From Chloroflexota bacterium (GTDB taxonomy: Bacteria > Chloroflexota > Anaerolineae > UBA7937 > B3-Chlor), in the NCBI GenBank assembly GCA_030603665.1, contig JAUVXJ010000022.1, positions 1 through 51,689 on the forward strand: a stretch of DNA of 51,689 nucleotides, read 5' to 3'. A program made the position numbers and the translations under genes. A model generated the notes under the pieces. It saw only the letters and a program-made list of their open reading frames with translations. It made no database searches and was not told the DNA's origin. Numbering within the stretch: the stretch's first letter is position 1; each line of letters starts with the position of its first letter. This document shows positions 6,851 to 15,301 of this stretch, piece by piece.

Positions 6851-8330
6851 GTAACCTCTCCCTCCGAATATCCATTGTGCTTGACTCCCCGTCGTGGGGC
6901 GCGACATTGGACAGTTTTCCATCTTCCAGCATCAGAATCCGCTCTGCATAGCGGCGGACAAGCTCGTGGTCGTGGGTGATGAGCAAGATAGCCTGGCCAT
7001 GACCCTTCAGCCGCGTCAGGAAGTCCATCACACGGCTCAGGCTACCCCAATCCTGGCCCATGGTGGGTTCGTCAAGGATGAGGAGCGCGGGCTCGAGGGC
7101 CAGAATGGAGGCCAGGGCGACCCGCTGTTGCTGTCCGACGCTCAGCGCGTAAGGGTTTCGGTGGCGCAGCTTAGCCAGACCAGTGACGTCTAGCAGGGAG
7201 TCCAGCTTCTCATCGGACAGCGACCCGAAGTTGCGAGGCCCGAACGATATCTCCTCCTCCACGCTATCGCAAAAGAGTTGATCTAAAGGGTTCTGAAAGA
7301 GGAGGCCAACTCTGCGACCCAGCGGCACTCTCTGGACCTCCTCGTCCCACGTCACGCGGCCGCGTTGAGCCTTCAATAACCCGGCCAGCAGTCTGGCCAT
7401 GGTGGTCTTGCCTGCGCCGTTGTCTCCCACCAGGGCCACGAACTCCCCCGGGTAGACAGCGAAGTCGACCTCTTGCAGAACGAGGTGAGAATCATATCCA
7501 GCTTCCACGTCCTCCAATTGGACGAGGGGCTTTGTGCCACTCCGCTGCATCTGCCCTTCCACAGAGTGCATCGCGATATTGTGTGGATGGAGTGTGGGAT
7601 CCGGGCAGCGAACGCCCAGCTCCGAGAGCAGGTGTCTCTCTCTGAAAACGTCCTCGGGGGGGCCATCCAGCAGGATCTTCCCCTCGTTCATGACCACCAT
7701 TCGATCGGCGAGTGCTGCCGCCTCGCTCAGCCTGTGCTCGATGATGAAGATGGTCAATCCGTAGTCGATGCAAAGCCGATGGACAGTCTCCAGGACGGCT
7801 TTGCTCCCCTTCAGATCCAGGTTGGATGTCGGTTCGTCGAGGACGAGGAGTCTGGGCCGCATGGTCAGCACAGCAGCGATGGCCACCCGCTGCTGCTCCC
7901 CCGCGGACAGGCTCGTCGTTGCTCGCTCTCTCAAGTGCTGGATCCCTGTGGCCTCCAGGGCGAAGGCTGAGCGCTGGGCCACCTCTTCTGGGGATAGACC
8001 CAGATTGCGCGGGCCAAAGGCCAGCTCCTCCGCCACCGTCGAACCGAAGAGCTGGGTGGAGGGGTTCTGAAAGACGAGGCCCACATGGGCGGCCATCTCC
8101 GCTACGGTATGCTCGGCGGTCGGCATGCCATCCACCGCCACTCGCCCGGTCATAGTGGCCTTGGAAGCATGGGGGATGAGACCGTTGAGACAACGTGCGA
8201 GAGTGCTCTTGCCACATCCGGAGGGGCCCGTCAGCAGCACGAACTCTCCCGGCTGCACTCTAAGTGACAGGCCGTCTAGCGCGGTTTGGTCCCCCTTATA
8301 CCGGACCGTGAGGTCTTTGATGTCAATCAT
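6831..8330 (-). CDS. ECF transporter ATPase, two ATP-binding cassettes fused
   Basis: This 499-residue protein carries two ABC ATPase domains in tandem, the equivalent of EcfA and EcfA' in one chain. The first has a Walker A with Lys41 (GPSGCGKST), Q-loop QNPSTQLF, signature LSAGE (141-145) and Walker B LLVLDEPT (161-168). The second has a Walker A with Lys308 (GDNGAGKTT), QNPLDQLF, signature LSVGQ (396-400) and Walker B LLILDEPT. The 'QNPxxQLF' Q-loops are typical of cobalt/ECF-type ATPases. It powers import through EcfT and the S component. The start overlaps the PadR stop by 4 nt (ATGA). Confidence 0.92.
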   Translation of the reverse strand: MIDIKDLTVRYKGDQTALDGLSLRVQPGEFVLLTGPSGCGKSTLARCLNGLIPHASKATMTGRVAVDGMPTAEHTVAEMAAHVGLVFQNPSTQLFGSTVAEELAFGPRNLGLSPEEVAQRSAFALEATGIQHLRERATTSLSAGEQQRVAIAAVLTMRPRLLVLDEPTSNLDLKGSKAVLETVHRLCIDYGLTIFIIEHRLSEAAALADRMVVMNEGKILLDGPPEDVFRERHLLSELGVRCPDPTLHPHNIAMHSVEGQMQRSGTKPLVQLEDVEAGYDSHLVLQEVDFAVYPGEFVALVGDNGAGKTTMARLLAGLLKAQRGRVTWDEEVQRVPLGRRVGLLFQNPLDQLFCDSVEEEISFGPRNFGSLSDEKLDSLLDVTGLAKLRHRNPYALSVGQQQRVALASILALEPALLILDEPTMGQDWGSLSRVMDFLTRLKGHGQAILLITHDHELVRRYAERILMLEDGKLSNVAPHDGESSTMDIRRERLHEVLSS

Positions 8331-8878
8331 GTCGCTTCGGTTGTCTCCTCGTCCCGGGGCAGAAGTTCAGCGCGGCAGAGGTGCAGCCAGTCTATGGTCG
8401 CCTCTATCTGGCCAGCGCGGAAGCGCAGCACGAGGTTCTCGAAGCCTTCCCCGGGCAGCCCGGCTTCAAGGGTTTGCAAGAGTCCCTGGCAGGCCTCGGT
8501 CTGCAGATCGATGAGATCCTCTACGATCTCGGGACCGAGAGCCTGAGCTAGGAACAGCTTGCCCAGGAACTCGACCCGTATCAGTCGCAGGCCCCGGACC
8601 GGCGTCCGGAGCCAGTCCAGGAAGGCCTTCTCACCCGATGGAGTGACATGATACACCTTCTTGTCCGGCCGGTTCTCTTGGGTCTCGATGGTGACCTCGA
8701 CGTGGCCTTTCTCCTCCAGTTCCTTGAGCAGCTTGTACGTCTGGCTGATGCCCAGGTACCAGATGTGTCCCAACGGGGAAGGAGGGGTGAAGAACTGATG
8801 GAGTTCATACCCGTGCATGGGTTCTCGCATCAGCAGTCCCAGAAGGACCCAGTGGGGCGATAGCTCTTTGCTCATCAT
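8327..8878 (-). CDS. PadR-family transcriptional regulator
   Basis: This 183-residue protein has an N-terminal winged helix ('LLMREPMHGYELHQFF', 'ISQTYKLLKELEEKGHVEV') with the PadR hallmark 'GYEL' and a helical C-terminal dimerisation region. PadR proteins repress genes and respond to small ligands. Upstream in-frame starts (GTG/ATG beyond 8900) are rejected because the promoter's +1 would fall near 8924 and the operator-like palindrome lies at 8904-8920. That leaves the ATG-ATG pair at 8878/8875, although its Shine-Dalgarno is weak. It is the first gene of the ECF operon and probably autoregulates it. Confidence 0.85.
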   Translation of the reverse strand: MMSKELSPHWVLLGLLMREPMHGYELHQFFTPPSPLGHIWYLGISQTYKLLKELEEKGHVEVTIETQENRPDKKVYHVTPSGEKAFLDWLRTPVRGLRLIRVEFLGKLFLAQALGPEIVEDLIDLQTEACQGLLQTLEAGLPGEGFENLVLRFRAGQIEATIDWLHLCRAELLPRDEETTEAT

Positions 8879-8903
8879 CTCGAGGCGTTCTTCATGTTGG
8901 GAA

Positions 8904-8920
8904 TATTCACATCGTGAATA
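8904..8920. promoter_or_regulatory. Candidate PadR operator palindrome
   Basis: A perfect 7-3-7 inverted repeat, TATTCAC / GTGAATA, is centred about 13 bp downstream of the predicted start site of the PadR-ECF operon. A repressor bound here would block transcription. No second copy was noticed nearby. Confidence 0.6.
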
Positions 8921-8930
8921 GCTCACCATT

Positions 8931-8959
8931 ACTATACAGCGGAGGGCTGGCGATGTCAA
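8931..8959 (-). promoter_or_regulatory. Sigma70-type promoter of the PadR-ECF operon
   Basis: A -35 TTGACA (8954-8959), 17-bp spacer and -10 TATAGT (8931-8936) lie on the minus strand. Confidence 0.8.
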
Positions 8960-9111
8960 ATGGTTGGCGAGGGCGAGTGGAAGAGTTAGATGCACATGGC
9001 GCAGCGCTCGGTGTAACACCGTTGTCCCGCACCGAGTGGTAGCCGGCGACCAGCCAAGGTTGGAGGCACTCACAGGCTCGGCGCCGTCTGCGGGGTGATC
9101 GGTTCCCGCCC

Positions 9112-9140
9112 TTGACAGCCGCGCGAAAACGAACTATTAT
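9112..9140 (+). promoter_or_regulatory. Sigma70-type promoter of the catabolic island
   Basis: A -35 TTGACA (9112-9117), 17-bp spacer and -10 TATTAT (9135-9140) precede the D-aminoacylase-like gene by about 85 bp. No comparable promoter was noticed further inside the island up to 21622. Confidence 0.75.
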
Positions 9141-9162
9141 TGGTATCTCACTGGGATATCAA
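9140..9162. promoter_or_regulatory. Candidate GntR-type operator at the start site
   Basis: TTGGTATC and GATATCAA form an 8-7-8 inverted repeat with one mismatch, lying across the expected +1. A GntR-family regulator is encoded in the same island (20100-20753), and GntR/FadR proteins bind such AT-rich palindromes. The link is inferred. Confidence 0.45.
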
Positions 9163-9224
9163 GAGGATATGCCTGGTATTCCAATGCCGTTGAAGATCCA
9201 CTGAACCTGGGAGGAGGCTCCGAG

Positions 9225-10793
9225 ATGCTGGACTTGCTGCTTCAGGGAGGGACCGTCATCGACGGCAGTGGAAACCCTGGCTACAGGGCCAGTGTAGGCG
9301 TCGAAGATGGCAGGATCGTCTTGCTCCGTGCAGGACCAGCTGCCGCCAAGCGCGTGATCGATGCCGACGACCTGGTTCTGGTGCCGGGCTTCATAGATCC
9401 CCACTCCCATTCGGACTTCGTTTTCTTCCTCGAACCACGCCCTGATATGAAACTGCGCCAGGGCGTGACTACCGAGATCGTGGGCAACTGTGGGTCATCA
9501 TGTGCTCCGCTGGCGGGCGACAACCTGCAGTTTCTCGACCCCCACGTAGAGGAGGGTCTCACAACCCTGGGCGACTACCAGAGCTTTGGCGAATACCTGG
9601 AGAAGGTGCAGCAGCACGGTCTCATCAACAACCAAGCTGTGTTGGTGGGTCACAAGGCGGTGAGAACCGCGGTTCTGGGCATGGAGGACCGCGCTGCGTC
9701 GCCACGTGAGTTGGAGGAGATGAAGTCTCTGCTTGCGGAGGCTTTGGACGAGGGTGCTGTCGGCTTGTCCAGCGGCCTGCTCTACGCACCGATGTGCTTT
9801 GCCACGACCGATGAGACGACTGAGCTCTGCAAAGTAGTTGCTGAGCGCGGAAAGGTGTTCGCCTGTCATATGCGCAACTACAGCTCGGAGATGGTTCAGT
9901 CTGTGCGCGAGATGATAGAGATCGCGAGAGCCTCTGGTGTTTCTGCGCAGATAGCGCACTTCATGCTGGCAGGGAAAGACAATTGGGGAAAGGCGTCTGA
10001 AGTTCTGGCCATGATCGACGGGGCGCGGCATGACGGCGTGGACATTGCGTTTGACCAGTATCCATATCCTGCGGCGAATCCATATGTGCGGTCCTTGCTG
10101 CCTTCGTGGATGCACGGAGGAGGGACGGAGGCAACGCTGGAGAGGCTGCGGGACGCCAAATTGCGTGACAAAGCTGCACGCGAGATGGAAGAAGGCGTCT
10201 CTGGCTGGGAGAGTATCTCTAGGGAGGCTGGCTGGGAGAATCTCGTGGTATTGTCTGAGGTTCTGGATTCCATCAGTGGTAGGACACTCAAGGACATCGC
10301 CGAGCTCTGGGCGGAGCAACCGGCTGCTGCTGCGTTTGACATTCTGTTGGATGACCCTCATGCCAGGCTGATCGCACATTGGGTGAACGAGGAGGACCTG
10401 AGAGAGCTAATGCGTCACCATTGCCAAATGGTGTCGTCCGACAGCTCCGAGCCGGGTCCTCTCGCGCATCCCAGGACTTACGGCACCTTCCCCAGGATTC
10501 TTGGAGAGTACGTCCGTACGCAGGGAGTACTCACATGGGAGGAGGCGATCCGCAAGATGACGTGGTTCGCGGCCAGTCGCTACGGACTCGAGGACAGGGG
10601 CTTGATCCTGGATGGGTGGCAGGCGGACCTAGTGGTGTTCAACCCAGACACAATTGAGGCGAAGGCGACGTTCGAGGAACCGCACCGATACCCCATCGGA
10701 ATTGAGTACGTGATGGTGAATGGAGAGATGGTTGTGGAGGGAGGTGAGCACAACGGCCGTCTATGTGGTAGGACTCTGAGACACACTAGCTAG
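9225..10793 (+). CDS. N-acyl-D-amino-acid deacylase / D-aminoacylase family amidohydrolase
   Basis: This 522-residue metal-dependent amidohydrolase is expected to hydrolyse N-acyl or N-carbamoyl-type amides of (often D-) amino acids. The N-terminal beta segment leads into 'GFIDPHSHSD', with metal ligands His60 and His62, and then 'GNCGSS' with Cys89, the unusual bridging Cys that marks the D-aminoacylase branch. 'IAHFMLAG' near residues 244-251 supplies a later His ligand. The C-terminal 'GLILDGWQADLVVFNP' segment is the usual end of the small beta domain. GGGAGGAGG lies 7 nt before the ATG. It is the first gene of the plus-strand island. Dihydropyrimidinase-like activity is an alternative; the substrate is unknown. 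Confidence 0.85.
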   Translation: MLDLLLQGGTVIDGSGNPGYRASVGVEDGRIVLLRAGPAAAKRVIDADDLVLVPGFIDPHSHSDFVFFLEPRPDMKLRQGVTTEIVGNCGSSCAPLAGDNLQFLDPHVEEGLTTLGDYQSFGEYLEKVQQHGLINNQAVLVGHKAVRTAVLGMEDRAASPRELEEMKSLLAEALDEGAVGLSSGLLYAPMCFATTDETTELCKVVAERGKVFACHMRNYSSEMVQSVREMIEIARASGVSAQIAHFMLAGKDNWGKASEVLAMIDGARHDGVDIAFDQYPYPAANPYVRSLLPSWMHGGGTEATLERLRDAKLRDKAAREMEEGVSGWESISREAGWENLVVLSEVLDSISGRTLKDIAELWAEQPAAAAFDILLDDPHARLIAHWVNEEDLRELMRHHCQMVSSDSSEPGPLAHPRTYGTFPRILGEYVRTQGVLTWEEAIRKMTWFAASRYGLEDRGLILDGWQADLVVFNPDTIEAKATFEEPHRYPIGIEYVMVNGEMVVEGGEHNGRLCGRTLRHTS

Positions 10794-10808
10794 GAGGGTG
10801 AAGAGGCA

Positions 10809-11390
10809 ATGGACGAAGAGTATATCAGTTTTCGAGGTCGGCTAGTTCATATGGCCAAACCCGAGCCGGAACTGGTTGACGAGATCGAACTGAAGGATCT
10901 CGTCAGGCGAGCGAATTCGCGAACGGCGCAGATGTTCGCTACGCTAGTCTTGGCCTTCAGAGAGGAGTTCGGCGACAAGGCGCTGGATGTTGCGCAGAAG
11001 GCCATGTATGAGTATGGATACAACGCCGGAAAGGCCGATCGGGCGAGGGCCAAGAACGGTGGATTGAAGGAGTACTTCCGGGTGCATGTGCTGGAGGGTC
11101 TGCTTCGAAGCCCGGCGAACGACGTGGCGATGGACGAGGTCAGTGACACGAAGTTGGTCTATCATTGTCCGCCGGGGCAGTGCCCCAACCGCATCCCCAT
11201 GGTGTGGCAGGAGATGGGGCTCGACGACGAAACCGTGGAGATGCTGGGTACGGTCTATTGCCTGACGGCCGACCCGGCGAATCGGGAAGCCTTCAATCCC
11301 AAGATAGTCTACAAGCAGGATCTGTGGCAGCCGAGGGGAGATCCAATCTGCGAGATGTATCACACCCTTGAGCCTGACGAGGACGAGTGA
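10809..11390 (+). CDS. L-2-amino-thiazoline-4-carboxylate hydrolase-like protein
   Basis: This 193-residue protein resembles the ATC hydrolase family (PF14196), whose founding member opens the thiazoline ring of 2-amino-thiazoline-4-carboxylate during cysteine formation. Supporting features are the C-terminal Cys/Asp pattern: 'YHCPPGQCPNR', 'YCLTADPANREAFNPKIV' and 'GDPICEMYHTL'. Family members often sit in clusters of unrelated catabolic enzymes, so the substrate need not be ATC. The N-terminal half is helical and contains an Ala/Arg-rich segment. A purine-rich Shine-Dalgarno precedes the ATG, 15 bp after the deacylase stop. Family assignment is fairly likely; the reaction is open. Confidence 0.6.
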   Translation: MDEEYISFRGRLVHMAKPEPELVDEIELKDLVRRANSRTAQMFATLVLAFREEFGDKALDVAQKAMYEYGYNAGKADRARAKNGGLKEYFRVHVLEGLLRSPANDVAMDEVSDTKLVYHCPPGQCPNRIPMVWQEMGLDDETVEMLGTVYCLTADPANREAFNPKIVYKQDLWQPRGDPICEMYHTLEPDEDE

Positions 11391-11453
11391 CGATCATTTT
11401 CGAATCGCGCGCAATGCCCCTTTGTGCGGCGAAGCGTGGTGGGAGGTGTATCC

Positions 11454-12368
11454 ATGCCCATAATCGATGCGCACGTTGCCGGTGAAGCGGAGCGATATCC
11501 TCGCAAAGTGTCAGCCGATGATGAGATCGGCGGGGCCTTTGCCCAGATGGATGTTGAGGGCCAGACTTTCTGGAACCTGGAGTGGGGCAAGACACCTATT
11601 CCAAGCCTGGAGGTGTATCTGGAGAACATGGAGGAGCTGGGTGTTGACGTTCTGCTTCTTCATTCGTCTGGCATCCGACCCGATTCCTGTCGAGAACTGA
11701 ACGACAGGACCGCCAGGCTTTGCCGCGACTACCCTGGCCGCATCGTCGGTCTAGCCGCGGTACCGCTACCCTATCCTCAAGAGGCAGTGGAGGAGGTAGA
11801 GAGGGCTATCACCGAGCTGGGCCTGAAAGGGCTGAAGATCTATCCCCGAGCGCAGAAGGTGACTCTCGATCAGAGATCAGTGCGCCCTGTGCTGGCCAAG
11901 GCGGCAGAACTGGACGTGCCGGTGCTCACCCACTCCACTCCGCTGCCCATGGCATATAGCGGATATCATGGCGCCTACGTCGCCATCGACAACACCGCCG
12001 GGAATCTGGCGCGCCTGTTCTTCGGGGGCGTGTTTTCCGAGATCCCCAACCTGAAGGTGATCGGGGCGCACCTCGGCGGGGGTATGCTCTTCTACAAAGA
12101 CTTTATGGTGGAGCTGAACCCCGAATGGGAGCCCTATTTCGACAACGTGTACTATGATCTGTCCGGTTATCCCTTCTCCGAGAAGATGATCAAAGCTGCC
12201 ATAGACATCGTTGGCGAAGACCATCTTCTGTTCGGCTCGGACTACCCCTTGGTGGGGACGGACAAAGTCGGAGAGATAATCAAGAAGGTCCAGGGGTTCG
12301 GGCTGGGAAAGGAGGTGAAGGACAAGATATTGGGAGGAAACGCTGCCCGCTTGCTGGGCATGGATTAG
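11454..12368 (+). CDS. Amidohydrolase 2 family TIM-barrel metal hydrolase
   Basis: This 304-residue protein starts 'MPIIDAHVAGEAE', a degenerate form of the 'IDxHxH' opening of the amidohydrolase-2 (ACMSD-like) family. It continues with 'GLKGLKIYPRAQ' on a barrel strand, 'VLTHSTPL' (His ligand), 'KVIGAHLGGG' (second His ligand) and 'LLFGSDYPL' with the catalytic Asp. The second His of the first motif is absent (V-A-G instead of H-x-H), so metal binding may be altered. Family members hydrolyse or decarboxylate small ring or amide substrates. The start at 11454 rather than ten codons upstream is supported by GGGAGGTG. Confidence 0.8.
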   Translation: MPIIDAHVAGEAERYPRKVSADDEIGGAFAQMDVEGQTFWNLEWGKTPIPSLEVYLENMEELGVDVLLLHSSGIRPDSCRELNDRTARLCRDYPGRIVGLAAVPLPYPQEAVEEVERAITELGLKGLKIYPRAQKVTLDQRSVRPVLAKAAELDVPVLTHSTPLPMAYSGYHGAYVAIDNTAGNLARLFFGGVFSEIPNLKVIGAHLGGGMLFYKDFMVELNPEWEPYFDNVYYDLSGYPFSEKMIKAAIDIVGEDHLLFGSDYPLVGTDKVGEIIKKVQGFGLGKEVKDKILGGNAARLLGMD

Positions 12369-12418
12369 CGGTTAAGAGATCCACACGCAATGCCAGATAA
12401 CGACAATACAGGAGGAAC

Positions 12419-14116
12419 ATGATGAGAACGCTTTGGACGGCAATCGCGCTTCTGGTGGTTGTGGCGATGCTCGCGAGCTGCGCTCCCGCGGCGACGCCTC
12501 CACCTCCGGAACCGACCTCGGCGCCTGAACCCACCTCGGCGCCGGAGGCGACCTCGGCTCCAGAGCCGACGACGGCTCCGGAACCCACAACAGCCCCTGC
12601 TCCGACCCCGACGCCTGAGCCTCCTCCGCCTGAGGTTCCGCAGGAGATGATCCTCAACTTCAGACTGGGGCCCACGCAGTTGGACCCCCACATGGAGGAT
12701 TCAAGCTCAGGCCAGAGAGCACTGGGCAACATGTTCGACAAACTGGTAAATACGAATCCCAGCTTTGAGGTGATTCCCGAGCTCGCCCATGACTGGGACA
12801 TCTCCGACGATGGCCTGACCTACACCTTCTATCTGGAGAAGGGTGTGACCTTCCACGACGGGACTCCCTTCAACGCCGAGGCCGTCAAGTTCACCTTCGA
12901 GAGAGTTCTCGATCCGGACCTCGGGTCTGCCTTTTCCGGTCAATTCGATATGATCGACTCCATCGAGGTGATAGACGACAGTACCGTTCAGTTCACACTA
13001 CAGTATGCGCACGCTCCCTTCTTGCGCCGAATGGGCCTGAGCGCGGCGGTGATGCTTAGCCCCACAGCTGTGGAGAAATGGGGCGAGGAGTTCTCCAGCC
13101 ACGCCGTAGGAACAGGCCCCTTCAAGTTGGAGGAGTACGTGCCCAACGAACGTGTGGTTCTCGTGCGCTACGAGGACTACTGGCGAGAGCCCGCCGGCCT
13201 GGACAAGCTCACATTTACGTTCATCAGCGAGGAGCAGTCCCGAATCTCCGCGTTATTGGCCGGTGATATCGATTTCGAGGAGACTGTACCTCCCAGTCTA
13301 CTCTCACTGGTGGAAGCAGACCCGAACATGGTGATCGAGCGAGGACCTAGCGTAATGCCGGAATGGATCGGCTTCAACCTGGAGCAGGCCCCCTTTGACG
13401 ATGTTCTGGTCAGGAGAGCGGTGGGCTACTCCCTCGATATGGACACCATGCTCGAGCAGCTCTTCCTCGGTGTAGGGGTCAGGTCCACGCAGCCTGTAGC
13501 TCCGGCTGTCTTCGGCTTCGATGACACCATCCAGCCCATTCCATACGATCCCGCCATGGCCGCAGACCTGCTGGCCCAGGCCGGGTGGGAAGACACCGAT
13601 GGTGACGGTCTGGTGGACAAAGATGGCGTGCCATTCAGAGTGGAGTTCAAGCTCATGCCTGTGACCTCAATCCAGAGGTTCGGCGAGTCGATCCAAGGGT
13701 ACATGGCCGATGCCGGGATGGAAGCGAACATCGTGGTGTTGGACTGGGGCGCGTATCTGGGTGCCCTGGCATCCGGGAACGTGCAGATGTTCATCCTCGG
13801 TCTGGCCAATCCACTGGGCGATGCCGACATGACCCTAATGGGCACTTTTCACTCCAGTGGGGTAGGCGTCAGCAACTACACACGGTACAGCAACCCCGAG
13901 ATGGACAGGCTGATCGAGGAGGAGCGACGGGAGACCGATCCCGTGAGACGCCTTGAGCTGTTGAAAGAGGCGATCAATCTCGCTGTGGATGACGCTGCGT
14001 ACGTACCAACCTTCGTCCGGGAGAATCTCATGGCCCATCACAAGAACGTGAAGGGATTTGTGCTCCACCCCAGTGACACGTTCCTGAATCTAGAGACAGT
14101 TTACATCGAAGAGTAG
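12419..14116 (+). CDS. Peptide/opine-type ABC transporter substrate-binding lipoprotein (SBP family 5)
   Basis: This 565-residue secreted lipoprotein has a signal peptide ending in a lipobox 'MLASC' (Cys21) and a ~45-residue repetitive Ala/Pro/Thr/Glu linker that holds the domain away from the membrane. The family-5 solute-binding domain follows, with the signature 'LAHDWDISDDGLTYTFYLE', 'GVTFHDGTPFNAEAVKFTFER' and 'AVGTGPFKLEEYV'. The C-terminus 'AAYVPTF' is typical. It delivers peptides or related amino compounds to the permeases encoded just downstream. AGGAGG precedes two adjacent ATGs (12419, 12422), either of which could start. The linker is coding low-complexity sequence. Confidence 0.93.
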   Translation: MMRTLWTAIALLVVVAMLASCAPAATPPPPEPTSAPEPTSAPEATSAPEPTTAPEPTTAPAPTPTPEPPPPEVPQEMILNFRLGPTQLDPHMEDSSSGQRALGNMFDKLVNTNPSFEVIPELAHDWDISDDGLTYTFYLEKGVTFHDGTPFNAEAVKFTFERVLDPDLGSAFSGQFDMIDSIEVIDDSTVQFTLQYAHAPFLRRMGLSAAVMLSPTAVEKWGEEFSSHAVGTGPFKLEEYVPNERVVLVRYEDYWREPAGLDKLTFTFISEEQSRISALLAGDIDFEETVPPSLLSLVEADPNMVIERGPSVMPEWIGFNLEQAPFDDVLVRRAVGYSLDMDTMLEQLFLGVGVRSTQPVAPAVFGFDDTIQPIPYDPAMAADLLAQAGWEDTDGDGLVDKDGVPFRVEFKLMPVTSIQRFGESIQGYMADAGMEANIVVLDWGAYLGALASGNVQMFILGLANPLGDADMTLMGTFHSSGVGVSNYTRYSNPEMDRLIEEERRETDPVRRLELLKEAINLAVDDAAYVPTFVRENLMAHHKNVKGFVLHPSDTFLNLETVYIEE

Positions 14117-14380
14117 GAGGCGTTCACGTCAGTCTACGACAAGCAGCCGACATGCGGGTTGAGTGTTAGGGGCGGGTTCGCCAGGCGCCTCATGTCTGCG
14201 AGAAGCCAGGCCATAATAGCATGATAGCTGTGGCCGGTGGATAGCATCGTGCCGGGCGAGTGGGAGTCATGTCGGCCGCCAGCGACGCGTTCACGAGCGA
14301 CAACCGATATGTGACAACGCGGGCAGAGCATGAGTTTGTAGCTCTGCTGGAGACTGATGAGTTGCCCGCTGGGACATGAA

Positions 14381-15301
14381 ATGCTGAGCTACATCATAAG
14401 GAAACTTCTCACACTGATCCCTGTGATGCTGGGCGTCTACACTCTGGTGTTCGTGGTCATGCAGGTCTTGCCCGGCGACGCGGCACTGATACGCGCCGGG
14501 CCGGGTGCCACCCCAGAGGTGGTGGAGAACATCAGACGCCAGTTGGGATTAGACAAACCTATCCCTGTGCAGTATGTCAACTACCTGAAGGACGCAGTGC
14601 GGCTTGATTTCGGTAGATCGATCCGGACCAATCAACCGGTGGTCGACGATGTCAAGTCCAGGTATCTCACCACAGTCCAATTGACCCTCGTGGCCACGAT
14701 CATCTTCCTCGCCGTGGGACTGCCCTTGGGAGTGATAGCTGCGGTGAAGCGCAATACCATTTGGGATGGGATTGCCATTCTGGTGAGCCTGATAGGCATC
14801 TCCATGCCTGGATTCTGGTTGGGGCTGCTCCTGATCTGGTACTTCGCGGTGCGATTGGGGTGGCTGCCTGCTTTCGGGTTCAGCAGTCCCAAGCATGTCA
14901 TTCTGCCAGCGATCACCTTGGCTTCCTATGGCATAGCGTACACGGCAAGATACACTCGATCCAGTATGCTCGAGGAGTTGATGCAGGACTACGTGACCAC
15001 GGCCAGGGCCAAGGGGTTGCGGGAGCGGATAGTGCTCTTGCGCCACGCATTGCGAAATGCCTTGATACCTACCGTGACGCAGGCCGCTCTGGGGTTTGGC
15101 TTCATGCTTGGTGGAGCAGTAGTGGTCGAGGTTGTCTTCACGGTCAACGGGGTGGGAAGGCTCATTGTGGACGCCATCCTATATCGGGACTTCCCTGTGG
15201 TACAGGGTGGCGTCCTGCTACTGGCCCTCAACTTCGTGTTGGTGAATCTCCTCGCGGATATCGCCTGTGCGTATCTAGACCCCCGTGTGAGATTGCAGTG
15301 A
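14381..15301 (+). CDS. ABC transporter permease (DppB family)
   Basis: This 306-residue permease begins 'MLSYIIRKLLTLIPVMLGVYTLVF', the usual DppB/OppB first helix. It has about six membrane helices and the cytoplasmic EAA loop 'EELMQDYVTTARAKGLRERIVLLRHALRNALIP', here given only by its key residues E-x2-M, A-R-A-K-G and R-H-A-L-R-N, that docks on the ATPase. It forms the pore with the DppC-like protein that follows. The start is taken at the internal ATG 14381, because the eight codons before it are not typical of the family; the Shine-Dalgarno is weak. The 14117-14380 gap shows no gene or clear promoter. Confidence 0.9.
   Translation: MLSYIIRKLLTLIPVMLGVYTLVFVVMQVLPGDAALIRAGPGATPEVVENIRRQLGLDKPIPVQYVNYLKDAVRLDFGRSIRTNQPVVDDVKSRYLTTVQLTLVATIIFLAVGLPLGVIAAVKRNTIWDGIAILVSLIGISMPGFWLGLLLIWYFAVRLGWLPAFGFSSPKHVILPAITLASYGIAYTARYTRSSMLEELMQDYVTTARAKGLRERIVLLRHALRNALIPTVTQAALGFGFMLGGAVVVEVVFTVNGVGRLIVDAILYRDFPVVQGGVLLLALNFVLVNLLADIACAYLDPRVRLQ

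Noticed and set aside
12490..12620. Short tandem repeat resembling a CRISPR or minisatellite
   Set aside because: It encodes the Ala/Pro/Thr/Glu linker of the binding lipoprotein. Units are codon-scale with no spacers.
14761..15297. A 5' extension of the DppC-like frame through the DppB gene
   Set aside because: The extension runs out of frame over a well-defined permease and lacks membrane helices.
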